A stretch of 64,000 bases of DNA from Ruminococcus flavefaciens ND2009 (GCF_000621785.1 NZ_KK211346.1:573754-637753), one strand, 5' to 3'; counted from the first letter of the stretch, positions 1 through 9,350 are shown. The notes: a model not told the origin generated them from the letters alone. Numbers and translations: made by a program.

Positions 1-19
1 GAAAACACGTTTCAAAGTC

Positions 20-1753
20 TTAAGCATTTGCGCTGCCCTCCTTTTCGTTCATCTGAGACCTGTAGATCTCATTGTAAACATCACAGCTTTCGATCAGCTC
101 TTCATGTGTGCCTATGCCCACTGCTTCACCTTCGTCCATAACTATGATCTTATCAGCTTTTTTAAGTGAAGTCGTCCTCTGAGAGATCATCACAACTGTC
201 GTATCGGGAAGATCCTCACTAAGTGCGTGCCTGAACGCAAGATCAGTCTTATAGTCAAGGGCACTCGTAGAGTCGTCGAGAATAACAATATCAGGATCGC
301 CGACAAGTGCTCTTGCTATAGATATTCGCTGCTTCTGACCTCCGGAAAGATTTTTACCGCCCTGAGAAATAACAGTATCAAGTCCGTCGGGACTGTTGCT
401 GACGAACTCCCATGCCTGTGCGGTTTTCAGAGCCGATATTATCTCAGCATCGGAAGCATCGGATTTGCGCCAGCGCATATTCTCACGTATAGTTCCCGAG
501 AAAAGCGCAGCCTTCTGCGGAACAATTCCTATCCTGCTGCGAAGCTGCTCATTTTCAATATCATTTACATCCACACCGAAGACACTGACGGTGCCCTCAG
601 TTGCCTTATAAAAGCAGGGTATAAGGCTTGCAAGCGTGGATTTTCCGCAGCCTGTACCGCCTATGATACCCAGCATCTGTCCTTTTTTTACCGAAAAAGA
701 GATATTTCTCAGCGAATAGTCTCCCGCACCTGCATATGAGAAAGAAACACTGTTGAATTCGATAATGTCAGCTTTCTTCTCATCGATCTCGCTTATGGTT
801 CCGTTCTCCTCGGGAAGAAGCGCAAAGACCTCACTTATCCTGTTTGCGGACGCAAAAGCCTTTGTAAAAATAACAATAAGATTAGCCAGAACCACGAGAG
901 CAAGCAGTATCTGTGTCATATAATTGGTAAAAGCAGTGAGTTCGCCCTGAGTAAGCCTGCCGACATCTATTCTCTTTCCGCCGAACCAGATAACAGCAAC
1001 AATGCCGAGATTCATCACCATGAACGCCACAGGATTGAGAATGGCAGATATTTTTCCGACGGCAATGGAATTATCGGATATATCATCAACAGCTTCCTTG
1101 AACTCATCGATCTCCTCATTCTGACGCGAAAACGCCCTGATAACTCTCGCTCCCTCAAGATTCTCACGCGTCAGCAGCGAAGCTCTGTCAAGGCACTGCT
1201 GAGTCTTTTTATACATCGGAACAGTTTTTTTCATTATAAAAAATATGACCAGTGAGATCAAAGGAGCTACAACAAAGAATACAAGTGACAGTTTAAGATC
1301 GATGGTCACTGCCATAACAGCGGCTCCGATAACAAGGAAAGGCGCTCTTACCGCAAGTCTGATAAACATATTCACACCGTTCTGAACAGTATTTGTGTCG
1401 TTGGTAAGCCTGTTTACAAGAGAAGAGGTACCTATCTTGTCTATACTTTCATATGAGAGTGAATTTATATGCCTGTACAGGTCAGCCCTCAGCTCAGTAC
1501 CAAAGCCGTATGCACACTTTGCCGCAAAATACTGACAGGTCAGGGCGAATCCAAGACCGCTGGCACCGAGGAGCACAATAAGCCCGCTCATTTTAATGAT
1601 ATATGAAGTATCATTATTTCCGATTCCGTTGTCGATTATCCTCGCCATTACTACAGGGACAATAAGTTCAAAAACCGCTTCAAGGAGTTTAAAAAAAGGT
1701 CCGAGGAGAAGCTCCTTTTTATAGTTTCTGAGATATTTCAGTAAATTCTTCAT
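20..1753 (-). CDS. ABC exporter half-transporter, degenerate-site subunit
   Basis: A membrane domain fused to an ABC ATPase (577 residues, about six membrane helices in the first ~310 residues). The ATPase shows Walker A GGTGCGKSTL, signature LSGGQKQR and Walker B ILDDSTSALD. The residue after the Walker B Asp is Asp instead of the catalytic Glu, and the switch loop reads ISQR instead of the usual His-Arg. In heterodimeric exporters of the TM287/288, BmrCD and LmrCD kind this combination marks the subunit carrying the non-catalytic ATP site. The partner with the consensus site is therefore expected directly downstream, beyond the left edge of the window. Substrate unknown: peptide, drug and lipid export are all possible. 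Confidence 0.9.
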   Translation of the reverse strand: MKNLLKYLRNYKKELLLGPFFKLLEAVFELIVPVVMARIIDNGIGNNDTSYIIKMSGLIVLLGASGLGFALTCQYFAAKCAYGFGTELRADLYRHINSLSYESIDKIGTSSLVNRLTNDTNTVQNGVNMFIRLAVRAPFLVIGAAVMAVTIDLKLSLVFFVVAPLISLVIFFIMKKTVPMYKKTQQCLDRASLLTRENLEGARVIRAFSRQNEEIDEFKEAVDDISDNSIAVGKISAILNPVAFMVMNLGIVAVIWFGGKRIDVGRLTQGELTAFTNYMTQILLALVVLANLIVIFTKAFASANRISEVFALLPEENGTISEIDEKKADIIEFNSVSFSYAGAGDYSLRNISFSVKKGQMLGIIGGTGCGKSTLASLIPCFYKATEGTVSVFGVDVNDIENEQLRSRIGIVPQKAALFSGTIRENMRWRKSDASDAEIISALKTAQAWEFVSNSPDGLDTVISQGGKNLSGGQKQRISIARALVGDPDIVILDDSTSALDYKTDLAFRHALSEDLPDTTVVMISQRTTSLKKADKIIVMDEGEAVGIGTHEELIESCDVYNEIYRSQMNEKEGSANA

Positions 1754-1796
1754 CTGTTTACATCCATCCGATCGCTGAAATTGATCATACGCACAA

Positions 1797-1826
1797 CGAC
1801 ACTCCCTTTTGGGGAGTGCCGTTTTA
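1797..1826 (-). terminator. intrinsic terminator after the UDPGP gene
   Basis: The inverted repeat ACACTCCC / GGGGAGTG encloses a T4 loop just downstream of the pyrophosphorylase stop codon. The U-tract on the minus-strand transcript is short. Confidence 0.6.
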
Positions 1827-1829
1827 TAG

Positions 1830-3062
1830 TCATATTTTTATTCCGTTTGCCTTTAAAAGCTCTCTTGCCGACTCGACTGAATCTACACCGACCGCATTTT
1901 TTACAGGCGCAAATTCCTTCTCACGTACAACTTCATACGCAAGGCAGCTGTCCTGCATATGTACCATATCCAGAACGAGAGTCTCAAATTTGTGACCATT
2001 GGGAGACTCAGGCTTTATCAGATTGCCGTTATCGTCCATATAAGGTATCTTCTTCTCCACAACATGAACAGGCATCTTACGGTCACATATCTCCTCAAGC
2101 TTTTCCACACTGAAAAGATAATTGAGGATAACACCGTATTTATAAGCGAGCTCTCCGTTGTCATCAACAAGAGTACGCATCTCCTCTGTCATCTCATAGT
2201 ACTCAACTATGGAAGGTCTGCCGTCTTCAAGGCAGAGAACGCCCACGCGTTCATCGGGAGAAGCCTTGCTTACGACCTTTCCGCCAGACTGAAGACCGGA
2301 GTCGATAACCGCTCCCACAAATCCGGGATCAGCTATCCTTTGAAGAACGTTATCGACAGCGAAAACATTTATCCACTCAACGCCCTTTTCCTTTATCTCA
2401 TCAAGAAGTCCCGCCCTCACCAGAGATGAGAACCAGCCTCCGTTTCCATTAGGAGAAAGAGAGATCTTTGAACGGCTCTCCATAAGTACTTTTCCGCTCA
2501 TGTCGACCGAAGGTGCCATGTCCTGGATAAAAAATCTGACATAAGAAGGATCGTATCCGAAATAATTCTTCTCCTTAAAGAAGTCAACTGTCTCCTTATT
2601 GTTTTTCTCGCTGGTCATTATATAGAGAGGGACCCATGCACCGGCAAGTCTGACAACATCCATAAGATTATTTATAAGGCACTGAAAAATATAGAGTTCC
2701 TCGTCCACACCTATATTGAACATACCCTTCGGCTTATCAAAACCGAGCCTTGTTCCCTGTCCTCCGGCAAGAAGAACAGCAGCGACCTTTCCGTTTTTTA
2801 TTGCGTCTGTTCCGATTTTTGTGTATCTGCTGCTTTCAGAAGCTATATCTTTAATTGTAACAGCACCGAGAGGTTCAAATGTGCCGCGTAATGAATCACT
2901 GTTCTTTTCAGAATCAAGATTTTCAAGGACAGAAAAATCAGTTATCTCTATCTGATCAAGCAGATCCTTTTTTTCATCATTATCCAGTTCATCATAATAC
3001 TTCAATATATGCTCCTGACCAATATCCGACAGAATACGAAATGCCTTATCGCGATCTATCAT
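1830..3062 (-). CDS. UTP-sugar-1-phosphate uridylyltransferase (UDPGP family)
   Basis: Makes a UDP-sugar from UTP and a sugar 1-phosphate in the cytoplasm. About 410 residues with the UDPGP-family nucleotide loop LLAGGQGTRLGFDKPKG near residue 98, of the eukaryote-like UDP-glucose/UDP-GlcNAc pyrophosphorylase type rather than the bacterial GalU type. Later sequences such as NGNGGWFSSL and an EYYEM stretch also fit this family. The open frame begins six codons earlier, but AAGGAGGAG lies between that ATG and the Met used here, so the start was moved to 3062. Whether the sugar is glucose, galactose or GlcNAc cannot be decided from motifs. The gene stands alone with its own terminator. Confidence 0.85.
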   Translation of the reverse strand: MIDRDKAFRILSDIGQEHILKYYDELDNDEKKDLLDQIEITDFSVLENLDSEKNSDSLRGTFEPLGAVTIKDIASESSRYTKIGTDAIKNGKVAAVLLAGGQGTRLGFDKPKGMFNIGVDEELYIFQCLINNLMDVVRLAGAWVPLYIMTSEKNNKETVDFFKEKNYFGYDPSYVRFFIQDMAPSVDMSGKVLMESRSKISLSPNGNGGWFSSLVRAGLLDEIKEKGVEWINVFAVDNVLQRIADPGFVGAVIDSGLQSGGKVVSKASPDERVGVLCLEDGRPSIVEYYEMTEEMRTLVDDNGELAYKYGVILNYLFSVEKLEEICDRKMPVHVVEKKIPYMDDNGNLIKPESPNGHKFETLVLDMVHMQDSCLAYEVVREKEFAPVKNAVGVDSVESARELLKANGIKI

Positions 3063-3193
3063 AAACTCCTCCTTGATCATGGCAACGCCAATTTACTAAA
3101 ATTAATTATAACATATCATACTATATTAGTCAATGTATAAAAAAATCCGATACTCAATGAGTATCGGATTTCCGGGGTAATGCTGATCGCATC

Positions 3194-3269
3194 TGGTCTG
3201 AGTGACGGGACTTGAACCCACGGCCTCTACCACCCCAAGGTAGCGCGCTACCAACTGCGCCACACCCAG
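3194..3269 (-). tRNA. tRNA-Pro (anticodon GGG)
   Basis: Folds as a complete cloverleaf. The acceptor CTGGGTG pairs with CACTCAG, the D stem is GCGC/GCGC, the anticodon stem CTACC/GGTAG encloses TTGGGGT (anticodon GGG), the T loop is TTCAAGT, and CCA is encoded. Single-gene transcript. Confidence 0.95.
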
Positions 3270-3301
3270 ACGATTTTTGTTCACCGCAATCAACGATATA
3301 T

Positions 3302-3330
3302 ATTATATCACCCAAAAAGCAGTTTGTCAA
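3302..3330 (-). promoter_or_regulatory. promoter of tRNA-Pro
   Basis: Minus strand TTGACA, 17-bp spacer, TATAAT. Perfect sigma-A consensus about 30 bp upstream of the tRNA. Confidence 0.85.
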
Positions 3331-3430
3331 GGGTTTTTTGAAAAAAATTTCAGATTTTTTTCAAAAAGTTCTGAAATCCCCTATTTCACGCTGTTTTTCC
3401 TTTCAACTTTTTTTATTATTTTTCTCTCTA

Positions 3431-3459
3431 TAGACAAATAACAATTAATATGATATAAT
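3431..3459 (+). promoter_or_regulatory. promoter of the 3497-5716 gene cluster
   Basis: TAGACA, 17 bp, then TATAAT preceded by TGA (extended -10). Lies about 40 bp upstream of the first gene of the cluster. Apart from this, the tRNA promoter and A/T-rich runs, nothing further is seen between 3331 and 3496. Confidence 0.75.
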
Positions 3460-3496
3460 ATTCTTGGTACAATTACATCTGTAAGGAGCAAGTATC

Positions 3497-3757
3497 ATGA
3501 AAAAAATTTCAAATAATATCCTTTCCGCTTTACTGTCTGCAATGTTTGCATTTTCAGTATTATCTTTACTAACCGAAAACGCTTTTGCGGCACAGTCCGA
3601 AAAAAGCGGCAGTGTCTCAAAAGGAACTACCGCCATTATCATGATAGCGATCTTTATCATTACAGCTGTTTGTACAGCATTCATTACCTTTAAGATCAGA
3701 AAGAAAAAGTCAGATAGTTCATCAGAACTGACTTCACATGAGGAAAAAGAGAAATAA
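3497..3757 (+). CDS. small secreted/membrane protein, unknown function
   Basis: 86 residues. Residues 1-32 look like a signal peptide ending AFA-AQ. A ~15-residue Ser/Lys-rich stretch is followed by one membrane helix (about residues 46-67) and a charged cytoplasmic tail beginning KIRKKK. Ribosome-binding site AAGGAGC upstream. First gene of a same-strand cluster of four with short gaps. No family recognised; the topology suggests a small bitopic membrane protein. Confidence 0.7.
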   Translation: MKKISNNILSALLSAMFAFSVLSLLTENAFAAQSEKSGSVSKGTTAIIMIAIFIITAVCTAFITFKIRKKKSDSSSELTSHEEKEK

Positions 3758-3774
3758 TACAGGAGCTGAGTATT

Positions 3775-4059
3775 ATGGATTTTGATATTGACCTCTATAT
3801 TGATTTCATCTATCACGGATTCTACAGACTCGCAGATATTGAGGAGAGATTTGATGAATACCGCGAAATGGCAGAAGAAGCTGCCAAGGATCTTGGCGAG
3901 GACGAGGTCATACTCTACGCCATATATGCCTTCGATCCTGATACTCAGAAGTTCATATATGCAAATTTCATGCTGAAACGCCTTACTCTTGAGCATTACG
4001 CAAGAGTATGCGAAAGGCTTTCTAAATTCTGCAGATTATTCTGTATAGGAAACGGTTAG
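3775..4059 (+). CDS. small acidic cytoplasmic protein, unknown function
   Basis: 94 residues, strongly acidic in its first two thirds (MDFDIDLYIDF; many Asp/Glu), with no signal peptide or membrane segment. It follows the previous gene by 17 bp and has the ribosome-binding site CAGGAG. No family recognised. Context suggests co-expression with the dockerin protein that follows within 9 bp. Confidence 0.65.
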   Translation: MDFDIDLYIDFIYHGFYRLADIEERFDEYREMAEEAAKDLGEDEVILYAIYAFDPDTQKFIYANFMLKRLTLEHYARVCERLSKFCRLFCIGNG

Positions 4060-4067
4060 GTGTAAAT

Positions 4068-5027
4068 ATGATATTAAAAAGTTCTATCTCCGCATTTATA
4101 TCAGCACTGCTTCTCTCCGGAGCAGCTGCAGCAGCCTCCGCCACAGCGGACAACAGCAGTAACAAAGCTGCTGATACATCTTCAGAAACAGCTGCTGCTT
4201 CAACAAGTACCTCCACTGCCGAGGAAAGTTCTTCAGAACCTACTACAGAACCGACTACACTAAAAAAATACCATATCACCTTTCTTGATTTCGACAATAA
4301 GCCGCTTAAAGTCCTGGAAGTTGAAGAAGGCGATCCTATAGACTATACTGAAGTTGATATGAAGCCTCTCCACAAGCATATAGATGAGTTCACCGAGCAG
4401 GACTTCTGTGCCTGGGACATCAAGCCCGATTTTGCCGATCAGGACTATACTATACATGCTCTCTCAAAAACAGCAAAAATCATTTTTAACAAAGCTCCTG
4501 AGAAATATAGATATTTCTCAACAAAAGGCAATGTCTCCCTCAAGGGACTTGAAGCATCTATACATATGACAGTACAGACCCCCAAAAAGGATAATAACGG
4601 TAAATTTATTACTGAGGAAAGCACAGTCGATATTTCTACAAGCTGTATCGCTCAGCCTGCTACACTTAAAGAAGCATTCGCCAATGGTGACAGCGCGAAG
4701 ATAACCGTCTATCCCCGTGGAGACCAGAAAGCACTCTGTACCTTCAATATAGTCTGTCACAGAGATCTCGGTGATGTAAATGATGACGGAAGCATCAATT
4801 CTACAGATGCCTCTCAGGTCCTGGCAACTTATGCAAAGATGGCTGCAACAAAGGGATTCGCCCCTGATGAAAAGCTTCTGAAGCATTCCGATGTCAATAT
4901 GGACGGAAAGCTTGACGCCCGCGATGCCTCGCATATACTTAAATACTATGCAGTTGCATCAACAGCTGCAGAAGCCATAGACTGGGAATACTTCTTCGAT
5001 TACGATAAGATACTGGGCTCAAAATAA
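4068..5027 (+). CDS. secreted protein with C-terminal dockerin
   Basis: 319 residues. N-terminal signal peptide (hydrophobic residues 8-25, Ala-rich), then a Ser/Thr/Ala/Glu-rich linker to about residue 64. The segment starting KYHITFLDFDNKPL resembles the Listeria-Bacteroides (InlB B-type) repeat. A type I-like dockerin covers about residues 231-296, with two calcium-loop halves, GDVNDDGSINSTDA and SDVNMDGKLDARDA. No catalytic domain is visible. The dockerin implies attachment to a cohesin on a scaffoldin or cell-surface anchor. The ribosome-binding site is weak (TTAGGTG), so translation may be coupled to the gene 8 bp upstream. Role inferred only from architecture. Confidence 0.8.
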   Translation: MILKSSISAFISALLLSGAAAAASATADNSSNKAADTSSETAAASTSTSTAEESSSEPTTEPTTLKKYHITFLDFDNKPLKVLEVEEGDPIDYTEVDMKPLHKHIDEFTEQDFCAWDIKPDFADQDYTIHALSKTAKIIFNKAPEKYRYFSTKGNVSLKGLEASIHMTVQTPKKDNNGKFITEESTVDISTSCIAQPATLKEAFANGDSAKITVYPRGDQKALCTFNIVCHRDLGDVNDDGSINSTDASQVLATYAKMAATKGFAPDEKLLKHSDVNMDGKLDARDASHILKYYAVASTAAEAIDWEYFFDYDKILGSK

Positions 5028-5044
5028 CACAGAGGTATGTTTCT

Positions 5045-5716
5045 ATGAACAAAGATTGGTCGGATATTAATAAAGAAATTCAGACACTTCTTAAGAAAAA
5101 AGATACCTACAATAGCGGTTTAGCTGCACTATTCAAACTCAGAGACCAACTTATGGAAACTGTCCTTTTGTTCAGAGACGAATTAGATCGTGAGGACTTC
5201 AATGCTATCCCGTTTATTAATGCAGAGGGATACCACAGTAAAACTATCGCCTATTCCCTCTGGCATATATTCCGCATCGAAGATATAGTAACTCATACTC
5301 TTATAAATGGTGATGATCAGATATTCTTCTATGGGAACTACAAGGAGCGTATCAATACTCCGATCATAACCACAGGAAATGAACTCGTCGGGCAGGATAT
5401 TGCAGATTTCTCCGCAAAGCTCAATATTGATGAACTATATACATACATCAGCGAAGTTAAGAATAGTACAGAGTCTGTATTGTCAAAACTCCCCTTTGAT
5501 ATGCTGAAGAAGAAAATATCTCCCGAACGGAAAGACCTTCTTATTTCACTTAATACTGTCAGTACTGACGAAAATGCTGCCTGGCTCGTTGATTACTGGT
5601 GCAGCAAGGATATTCGCGGACTTATACAAATGCCGTTTTCAAGGCACTGGATCATGCACATCGAAGCAAGTCTGCGAATAATGAAGAAACTAAAAAAACG
5701 CACAAAAACTGCCTGA
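5045..5716 (+). CDS. DinB-like four-helix protein
   Basis: 223 residues, mostly helical. His residues lie in YHSKTIAYSLWHIFRIED (about residues 64 and 74) and RHWIMHIEA near the C-terminus, matching the spaced metal-binding histidines of the DinB/YfiT superfamily. Those proteins bind a metal and include thiol-dependent transferases. It starts 17 bp after the dockerin gene and probably ends the operon, since a hairpin terminator begins within its last codons. The family call rests on the His pattern; substrate unknown. Confidence 0.55.
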   Translation: MNKDWSDINKEIQTLLKKKDTYNSGLAALFKLRDQLMETVLLFRDELDREDFNAIPFINAEGYHSKTIAYSLWHIFRIEDIVTHTLINGDDQIFFYGNYKERINTPIITTGNELVGQDIADFSAKLNIDELYTYISEVKNSTESVLSKLPFDMLKKKISPERKDLLISLNTVSTDENAAWLVDYWCSKDIRGLIQMPFSRHWIMHIEASLRIMKKLKKRTKTA

Positions 5717-5750
5717 CCTTCGCAAAAAAGGACTGACTGGCAGTTTTTTT
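5704..5750 (+). terminator. intrinsic terminator of the 3497-5716 cluster
   Basis: AAAACTGCC ... GGCAGTTTT inverted repeat followed by T residues. The 5' arm overlaps the last codons of the DinB-like gene. Confidence 0.75.
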
Positions 5751-5780
5751 GCTGTTTATAAACTTTTTTCTGTTTTCCTA

Positions 5781-5809
5781 TTGAAATTTCAGGAAAGTTA
5801 ATGTATAAT
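5781..5809 (+). promoter_or_regulatory. promoter of glyA
   Basis: TTGAAA, 17 bp, TATAAT, about 50 bp upstream of the glyA start. Confidence 0.8.
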
Positions 5810-5859
5810 TATAAAGTAATGCATTTGCGCAAATTCACTATTTTAAAGGAGTGCTTATA

Positions 5860-7116
5860 ATGTACAACGATCTTATGGATTCAATCGGCTTCGTTAAGGG
5901 CTATGATCCTGCTGTAGGTGAGGCTATGGGCAAGGAGCTCGCTCGCCAGCAGAGAAACCTCGAGCTCATCGCAAGCGAAAATATCGTTTCCCCTGCTGTT
6001 ATGGCTGCTATGGGAAGCGTTCTTACAAACAAATATGCTGAGGGCTATCCCGGAAAGCGTTACTACGGCGGATGTCAGTGTGTTGACGAGGTCGAGGAGA
6101 TCGCTATCGAGAGAGCCTGCAAGCTCTTCGGTGCAAAGTATGCTAACGTTCAGCCTCATTCAGGTGCTCAGGCTAATACAGCTGTTTACTTTGCAGTTCT
6201 TCAGCCCGGTGACACTGTTCTCGGTATGAGCCTTGCTGACGGCGGTCATCTTACACACGGTTCACCTGTAAACCTTTCCGGTAAGTACTTCAACTTTGTT
6301 TCATACGGTCTTGACGACGAGACAGAGACTATCAACTATGATGAGCTTTACAAGCTTGCAAACAAGACTAAGCCTCGTCTTATCGTTGCAGGTGCTTCTG
6401 CATATCCCCGCGCTATCGACTTCAAGCGCCTTTCAGAGATCGCAAGAGCAGTCGGCGCACTCCTTATGGTAGATATGGCTCACATTGCAGGTCTCGTTGC
6501 AGCAGGCTGCCATGAGTCACCTGTTCCTTATGCCGACATCGTTACAACCACAACTCACAAGACTCTCCGCGGACCCAGAGGCGGTCTTATCCTTACAAAC
6601 AACGAGTTCCTGGCTAAGAAGATCAATTCTGCTATCTTCCCCGGAACACAGGGCGGACCTCTTATGCACACTATTGCTGCTAAGGCTGTATGCTTCGGCG
6701 AGGCTCTCAAGCCAGAGTTCAAGGAATATCAGCAGAGAATAGTTGCAAATGCCAAGGCTCTGGCTGACGGTCTCCTCAAGAGAGGCTTCAACCTCGTTTC
6801 CGGCGGTACAGACAACCACCTCATGCTGGTTGACCTCCGTCCCTTCAACATCACAGGTAAGGAGCTTGAGCACAGACTGGACGAGGTTTACATCACAGTA
6901 AACAAGAATGCTATCCACAATGACCCTGAGAAGCCTTTCGTAACAAGCGGTATCAGAATCGGTACTCCTGCTGTTACAACAAGAGGTCTCGGTGTTGAGG
7001 AAATGGAAAAGATCGCTGAGTACATCTACCTCTGCGCTACAGATTTTGAAAACAAGGCTGACGAGATCCGTGCAGGCGTAAACGCTATCTGCGAGAAGTT
7101 CCCTCTTTATAAGTAA
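5860..7116 (+). CDS. glyA: serine hydroxymethyltransferase
   Basis: Converts serine and tetrahydrofolate to glycine and 5,10-methylene-THF; a PLP enzyme of one-carbon metabolism. 418 residues, normal family length. Family features visible include LIASENI near the N-terminus, the [13 protein letters not shown] stretch, and [14 protein letters not shown] with the PLP lysine at residue 234. The frame is open from a GTG at 5851, but AAAGGAG lies just before that codon, so the ATG at 5860 is the better start. Codon use is more biased than in the neighbouring genes, consistent with high expression. Monocistronic, with its own promoter and terminator. Confidence 0.97.
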   Translation: MYNDLMDSIGFVKGYDPAVGEAMGKELARQQRNLELIASENIVSPAVMAAMGSVLTNKYAEGYPGKRYYGGCQCVDEVEEIAIERACKLFGAKYANVQPHSGAQANTAVYFAVLQPGDTVLGMSLADGGHLTHGSPVNLSGKYFNFVSYGLDDETETINYDELYKLANKTKPRLIVAGASAYPRAIDFKRLSEIARAVGALLMVDMAHIAGLVAAGCHESPVPYADIVTTTTHKTLRGPRGGLILTNNEFLAKKINSAIFPGTQGGPLMHTIAAKAVCFGEALKPEFKEYQQRIVANAKALADGLLKRGFNLVSGGTDNHLMLVDLRPFNITGKELEHRLDEVYITVNKNAIHNDPEKPFVTSGIRIGTPAVTTRGLGVEEMEKIAEYIYLCATDFENKADEIRAGVNAICEKFPLYK

Positions 7117-7128
7117 TCAATAATCACC

Positions 7129-7161
7129 AAGGGACGGACGAACTGTCCGTCCCCTTATTTT
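7129..7161 (+). terminator. intrinsic terminator of glyA
   Basis: GGGACGGAC / GTCCGTCCC stem with a 5-nt loop, followed by CTTATTTT. Confidence 0.85.
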
Positions 7162-7173
7162 ATAGAAAATATT

Positions 7174-7605
7174 ATGCACAGGATATTCGGATCAAAAGAA
7201 AACATACAATACTGCGACAGAGAGGGCGCATACTTTATCCCTGTCTACAATAGAAAGATCGGTGTGATACATACTCCTAAAGGTTATTTCTTTGTTGGCG
7301 GCGGAATAGAAAATGGTGAATCTCACTCTGATTGCGTAAAAAGAGAAAGTCTTGAAGAAACAGGATATACAGTTTCTGTAGGAGCAAAAGTATGCTCTGC
7401 CGAGACCTATTGCTTTCACAATGAAATAGGTTATTTTCACCCCATCCAGACCTATTATAAAGGTGAATTTACTTCAAAAGTATCCTCACCGACAGAAAAT
7501 GACCATGAATTCTTGTGGATCAATTACGAAAACATAAAAGGAAAAATGTTCTGGGAAATGCAGAACTGGGCACTGGATATTGTATACAAACAATACATAT
7601 TCTGA
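7174..7605 (+). CDS. NUDIX hydrolase
   Basis: 143 residues. The Nudix box is visible as GGIENGESHSDCVKRESLEE followed by TGY (about residues 47-69), with the Gly, Glu, Arg-Glu and Glu-Glu positions in register. It hydrolyses a nucleoside diphosphate linked to another group; substrate unknown. No clear ribosome-binding site precedes the ATG, so the start is uncertain. It lies just behind the glyA terminator and may start a small run with the VOC and rarA genes. Confidence 0.85.
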   Translation: MHRIFGSKENIQYCDREGAYFIPVYNRKIGVIHTPKGYFFVGGGIENGESHSDCVKRESLEETGYTVSVGAKVCSAETYCFHNEIGYFHPIQTYYKGEFTSKVSSPTENDHEFLWINYENIKGKMFWEMQNWALDIVYKQYIF

Positions 7606-7629
7606 TTATCGTTAAACAAGGTATTAAAT

Positions 7630-7980
7630 ATGGATCTTCACATTAATTCACTCTATCTTTGTGTAAATGATATGGATAGAGCAATAAAGTTTTATGAAGA
7701 ACTTTTCGAGCAGGAAGTTACTGAAAGAGATGAATTGTACAGCGTTTTTGAAGTTAACGGCTTCCGTCTTGGCTTATTCGCGTATAAACTAACTAACGAA
7801 CCTCACACTTTCGGAAGCAACTGCATACCAAGTTTCAGTGTTGATGACCTTAATCTGCTTGACGCCAAGGTCAGAGGGAAAGATGTCTGCTTCCCCATAA
7901 CCCGCATAGGAAGCAACTGGGTGGCAGAGTTTGTTGATCCTGAGGGCAATCACATTGAAATGACTGCACCTGCAAAGTAA
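7630..7980 (+). CDS. VOC (glyoxalase/bleomycin-resistance fold) protein
   Basis: 116 residues, the size of a single VOC unit built from two beta-alpha-beta-beta-beta modules. Typical sequences are LCVNDMDRAIKFYEEL at the start and EFVDPEGNHIEMT at the end, where the last Glu is a usual metal ligand. Such proteins are metal-dependent lyases, dioxygenases or antibiotic-binding proteins; the specific role cannot be told. Ribosome-binding site AAGG; 24 bp after the NUDIX gene. Confidence 0.85.
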   Translation: MDLHINSLYLCVNDMDRAIKFYEELFEQEVTERDELYSVFEVNGFRLGLFAYKLTNEPHTFGSNCIPSFSVDDLNLLDAKVRGKDVCFPITRIGSNWVAEFVDPEGNHIEMTAPAK

Positions 7981-7998
7981 AATGAAAGGAGAACTGCT

Positions 7999-9273
7999 AT
8001 GTCTGCACCACTAGCCGATAAAATACGTCCGAAATCTCTTGCCGATGTTGTCGGTCAGGAGCATATACTCGCCGAGGGAAAGCCCCTTCGCCGCATAATT
8101 GAAAGCGGAACAGTTCCGAATATGATATTCTACGGTCCGTCGGGAGTGGGCAAGACTACGGTGGCGCGCATTATCGCCGAAAACTGTGGTATGTCGCTGT
8201 ATAAGCTCAATGGCACAAACGCTTCCCTCTCTGACATCAAGGATGTAGTAGCCGAGATAGGCACATTCGGAAGCGAAAACGGTATACTGCTATATCTTGA
8301 CGAGATACAGTACCTGAATAAAAAGCAGCAGCAGAGTCTTCTGGAATACATCGAAAACGGCGAGATAACACTTATTGCTTCGACTACGGAAAACCCGTAT
8401 TTCGCAGTATATAATGCTGTCATAAGCCGAAGCACTGTTTTTGAGTTCAAGCCTGTTACCGCCGAACAGCTCATACCTGCGATAAAACGCGCTTTCAAGA
8501 TCATGTCGGAGGAAAACGGCTACGAAATAAAAGCTTCTGATGACATTATAACCCGTATAGCCTTTAGTTGCGGCGGTGACGTCCGCAAGGCAATGAACAC
8601 AGCTGAGCTCGCTGTTGTCTGCGGAGAGCCTTCTGACGGCAAAGTAACCATAACTGAGGACTCCCTTGAAGTTCTCGCGCAGCGCAGCAATATGCGCTAT
8701 GACCGTGACGGGGACCAGCATTATGATATTCTTTCTGCATTCCATAAGTCTGTACGCGGTTCGGACGAGAATGCAGCTTTGCACTATGCTGCACGTCTGA
8801 TAGCCGCCGGAGACATTATCTCACTTTGCAGACGAATGCTTTGTATCGCCTCTGAAGATGTGGGACTCGCATACCCTATGGCTGTTCCGATAGTAAAAGC
8901 CTGCGTAGATTCGGCTTTACAGTTAGGACTTCCCGAAGCTAAACTGCCAATTGCAGAAGCTATAATCCTTATGGCTACAGCTCCGAAGTCCAACAGTGCC
9001 TGCATGGCTATTGATGCTGCTCTGGACGATCTGAAAAGCTGCGATGCTCTTGATTTTCCAAGGCATCTCCAGAATGTTCACTTTGACGGCAAGGGCGCAA
9101 AGGTCGTAGGTCAGCACTATCTTTACCCTCATGACTTCCATAATCACTATGTAAAACAGCAGTACCTCCCCGATGCTCTTAAAGACCGCGTTTATTATCA
9201 TTACGGTGAAAATAAACAGGAGCAGTCAGCATACCAGTACAGACAAAAGCTTCTGAGCGAAGCCGATAAATAA
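7999..9273 (+). CDS. rarA: replication-associated recombination protein RarA (MgsA)
   Basis: AAA+ ATPase acting at stalled replication forks, related to clamp-loader subunits. 424 residues. N-terminal RPKSLADVVGQEHIL, Walker A YGPSGVGKTT (about residue 47) and Walker B LLYLDEIQYL. The C-terminal half has the MgsA oligomerisation features, including RRMLCIASEDVGLAYP and YLYPHDF. Ribosome-binding site AAAGGAG; 18 bp after the VOC gene. Confidence 0.95.
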   Translation: MSAPLADKIRPKSLADVVGQEHILAEGKPLRRIIESGTVPNMIFYGPSGVGKTTVARIIAENCGMSLYKLNGTNASLSDIKDVVAEIGTFGSENGILLYLDEIQYLNKKQQQSLLEYIENGEITLIASTTENPYFAVYNAVISRSTVFEFKPVTAEQLIPAIKRAFKIMSEENGYEIKASDDIITRIAFSCGGDVRKAMNTAELAVVCGEPSDGKVTITEDSLEVLAQRSNMRYDRDGDQHYDILSAFHKSVRGSDENAALHYAARLIAAGDIISLCRRMLCIASEDVGLAYPMAVPIVKACVDSALQLGLPEAKLPIAEAIILMATAPKSNSACMAIDAALDDLKSCDALDFPRHLQNVHFDGKGAKVVGQHYLYPHDFHNHYVKQQYLPDALKDRVYYHYGENKQEQSAYQYRQKLLSEADK

Positions 9274-9275
9274 GC

Positions 9276-9303
9276 AAGTCCGCAGAAAACTGCGGACTTT
9301 TTC
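9276..9303 (+). terminator. intrinsic terminator of rarA
   Basis: AAGTCCGCAG / CTGCGGACTT stem, 4-nt loop, T tail. Confidence 0.9.
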
Positions 9304-9350
9304 ATAGCAATATATATAAATTAGTCACGGTAAACTTGATTTTTTTGGTC

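Noticed and set aside
3445..3996. 183-codon open frame on the minus strand opposite two small genes
   Set aside because: The plus-strand genes have a promoter, ribosome-binding sites and a signal peptide. The reverse frame has none and its composition looks like antisense.
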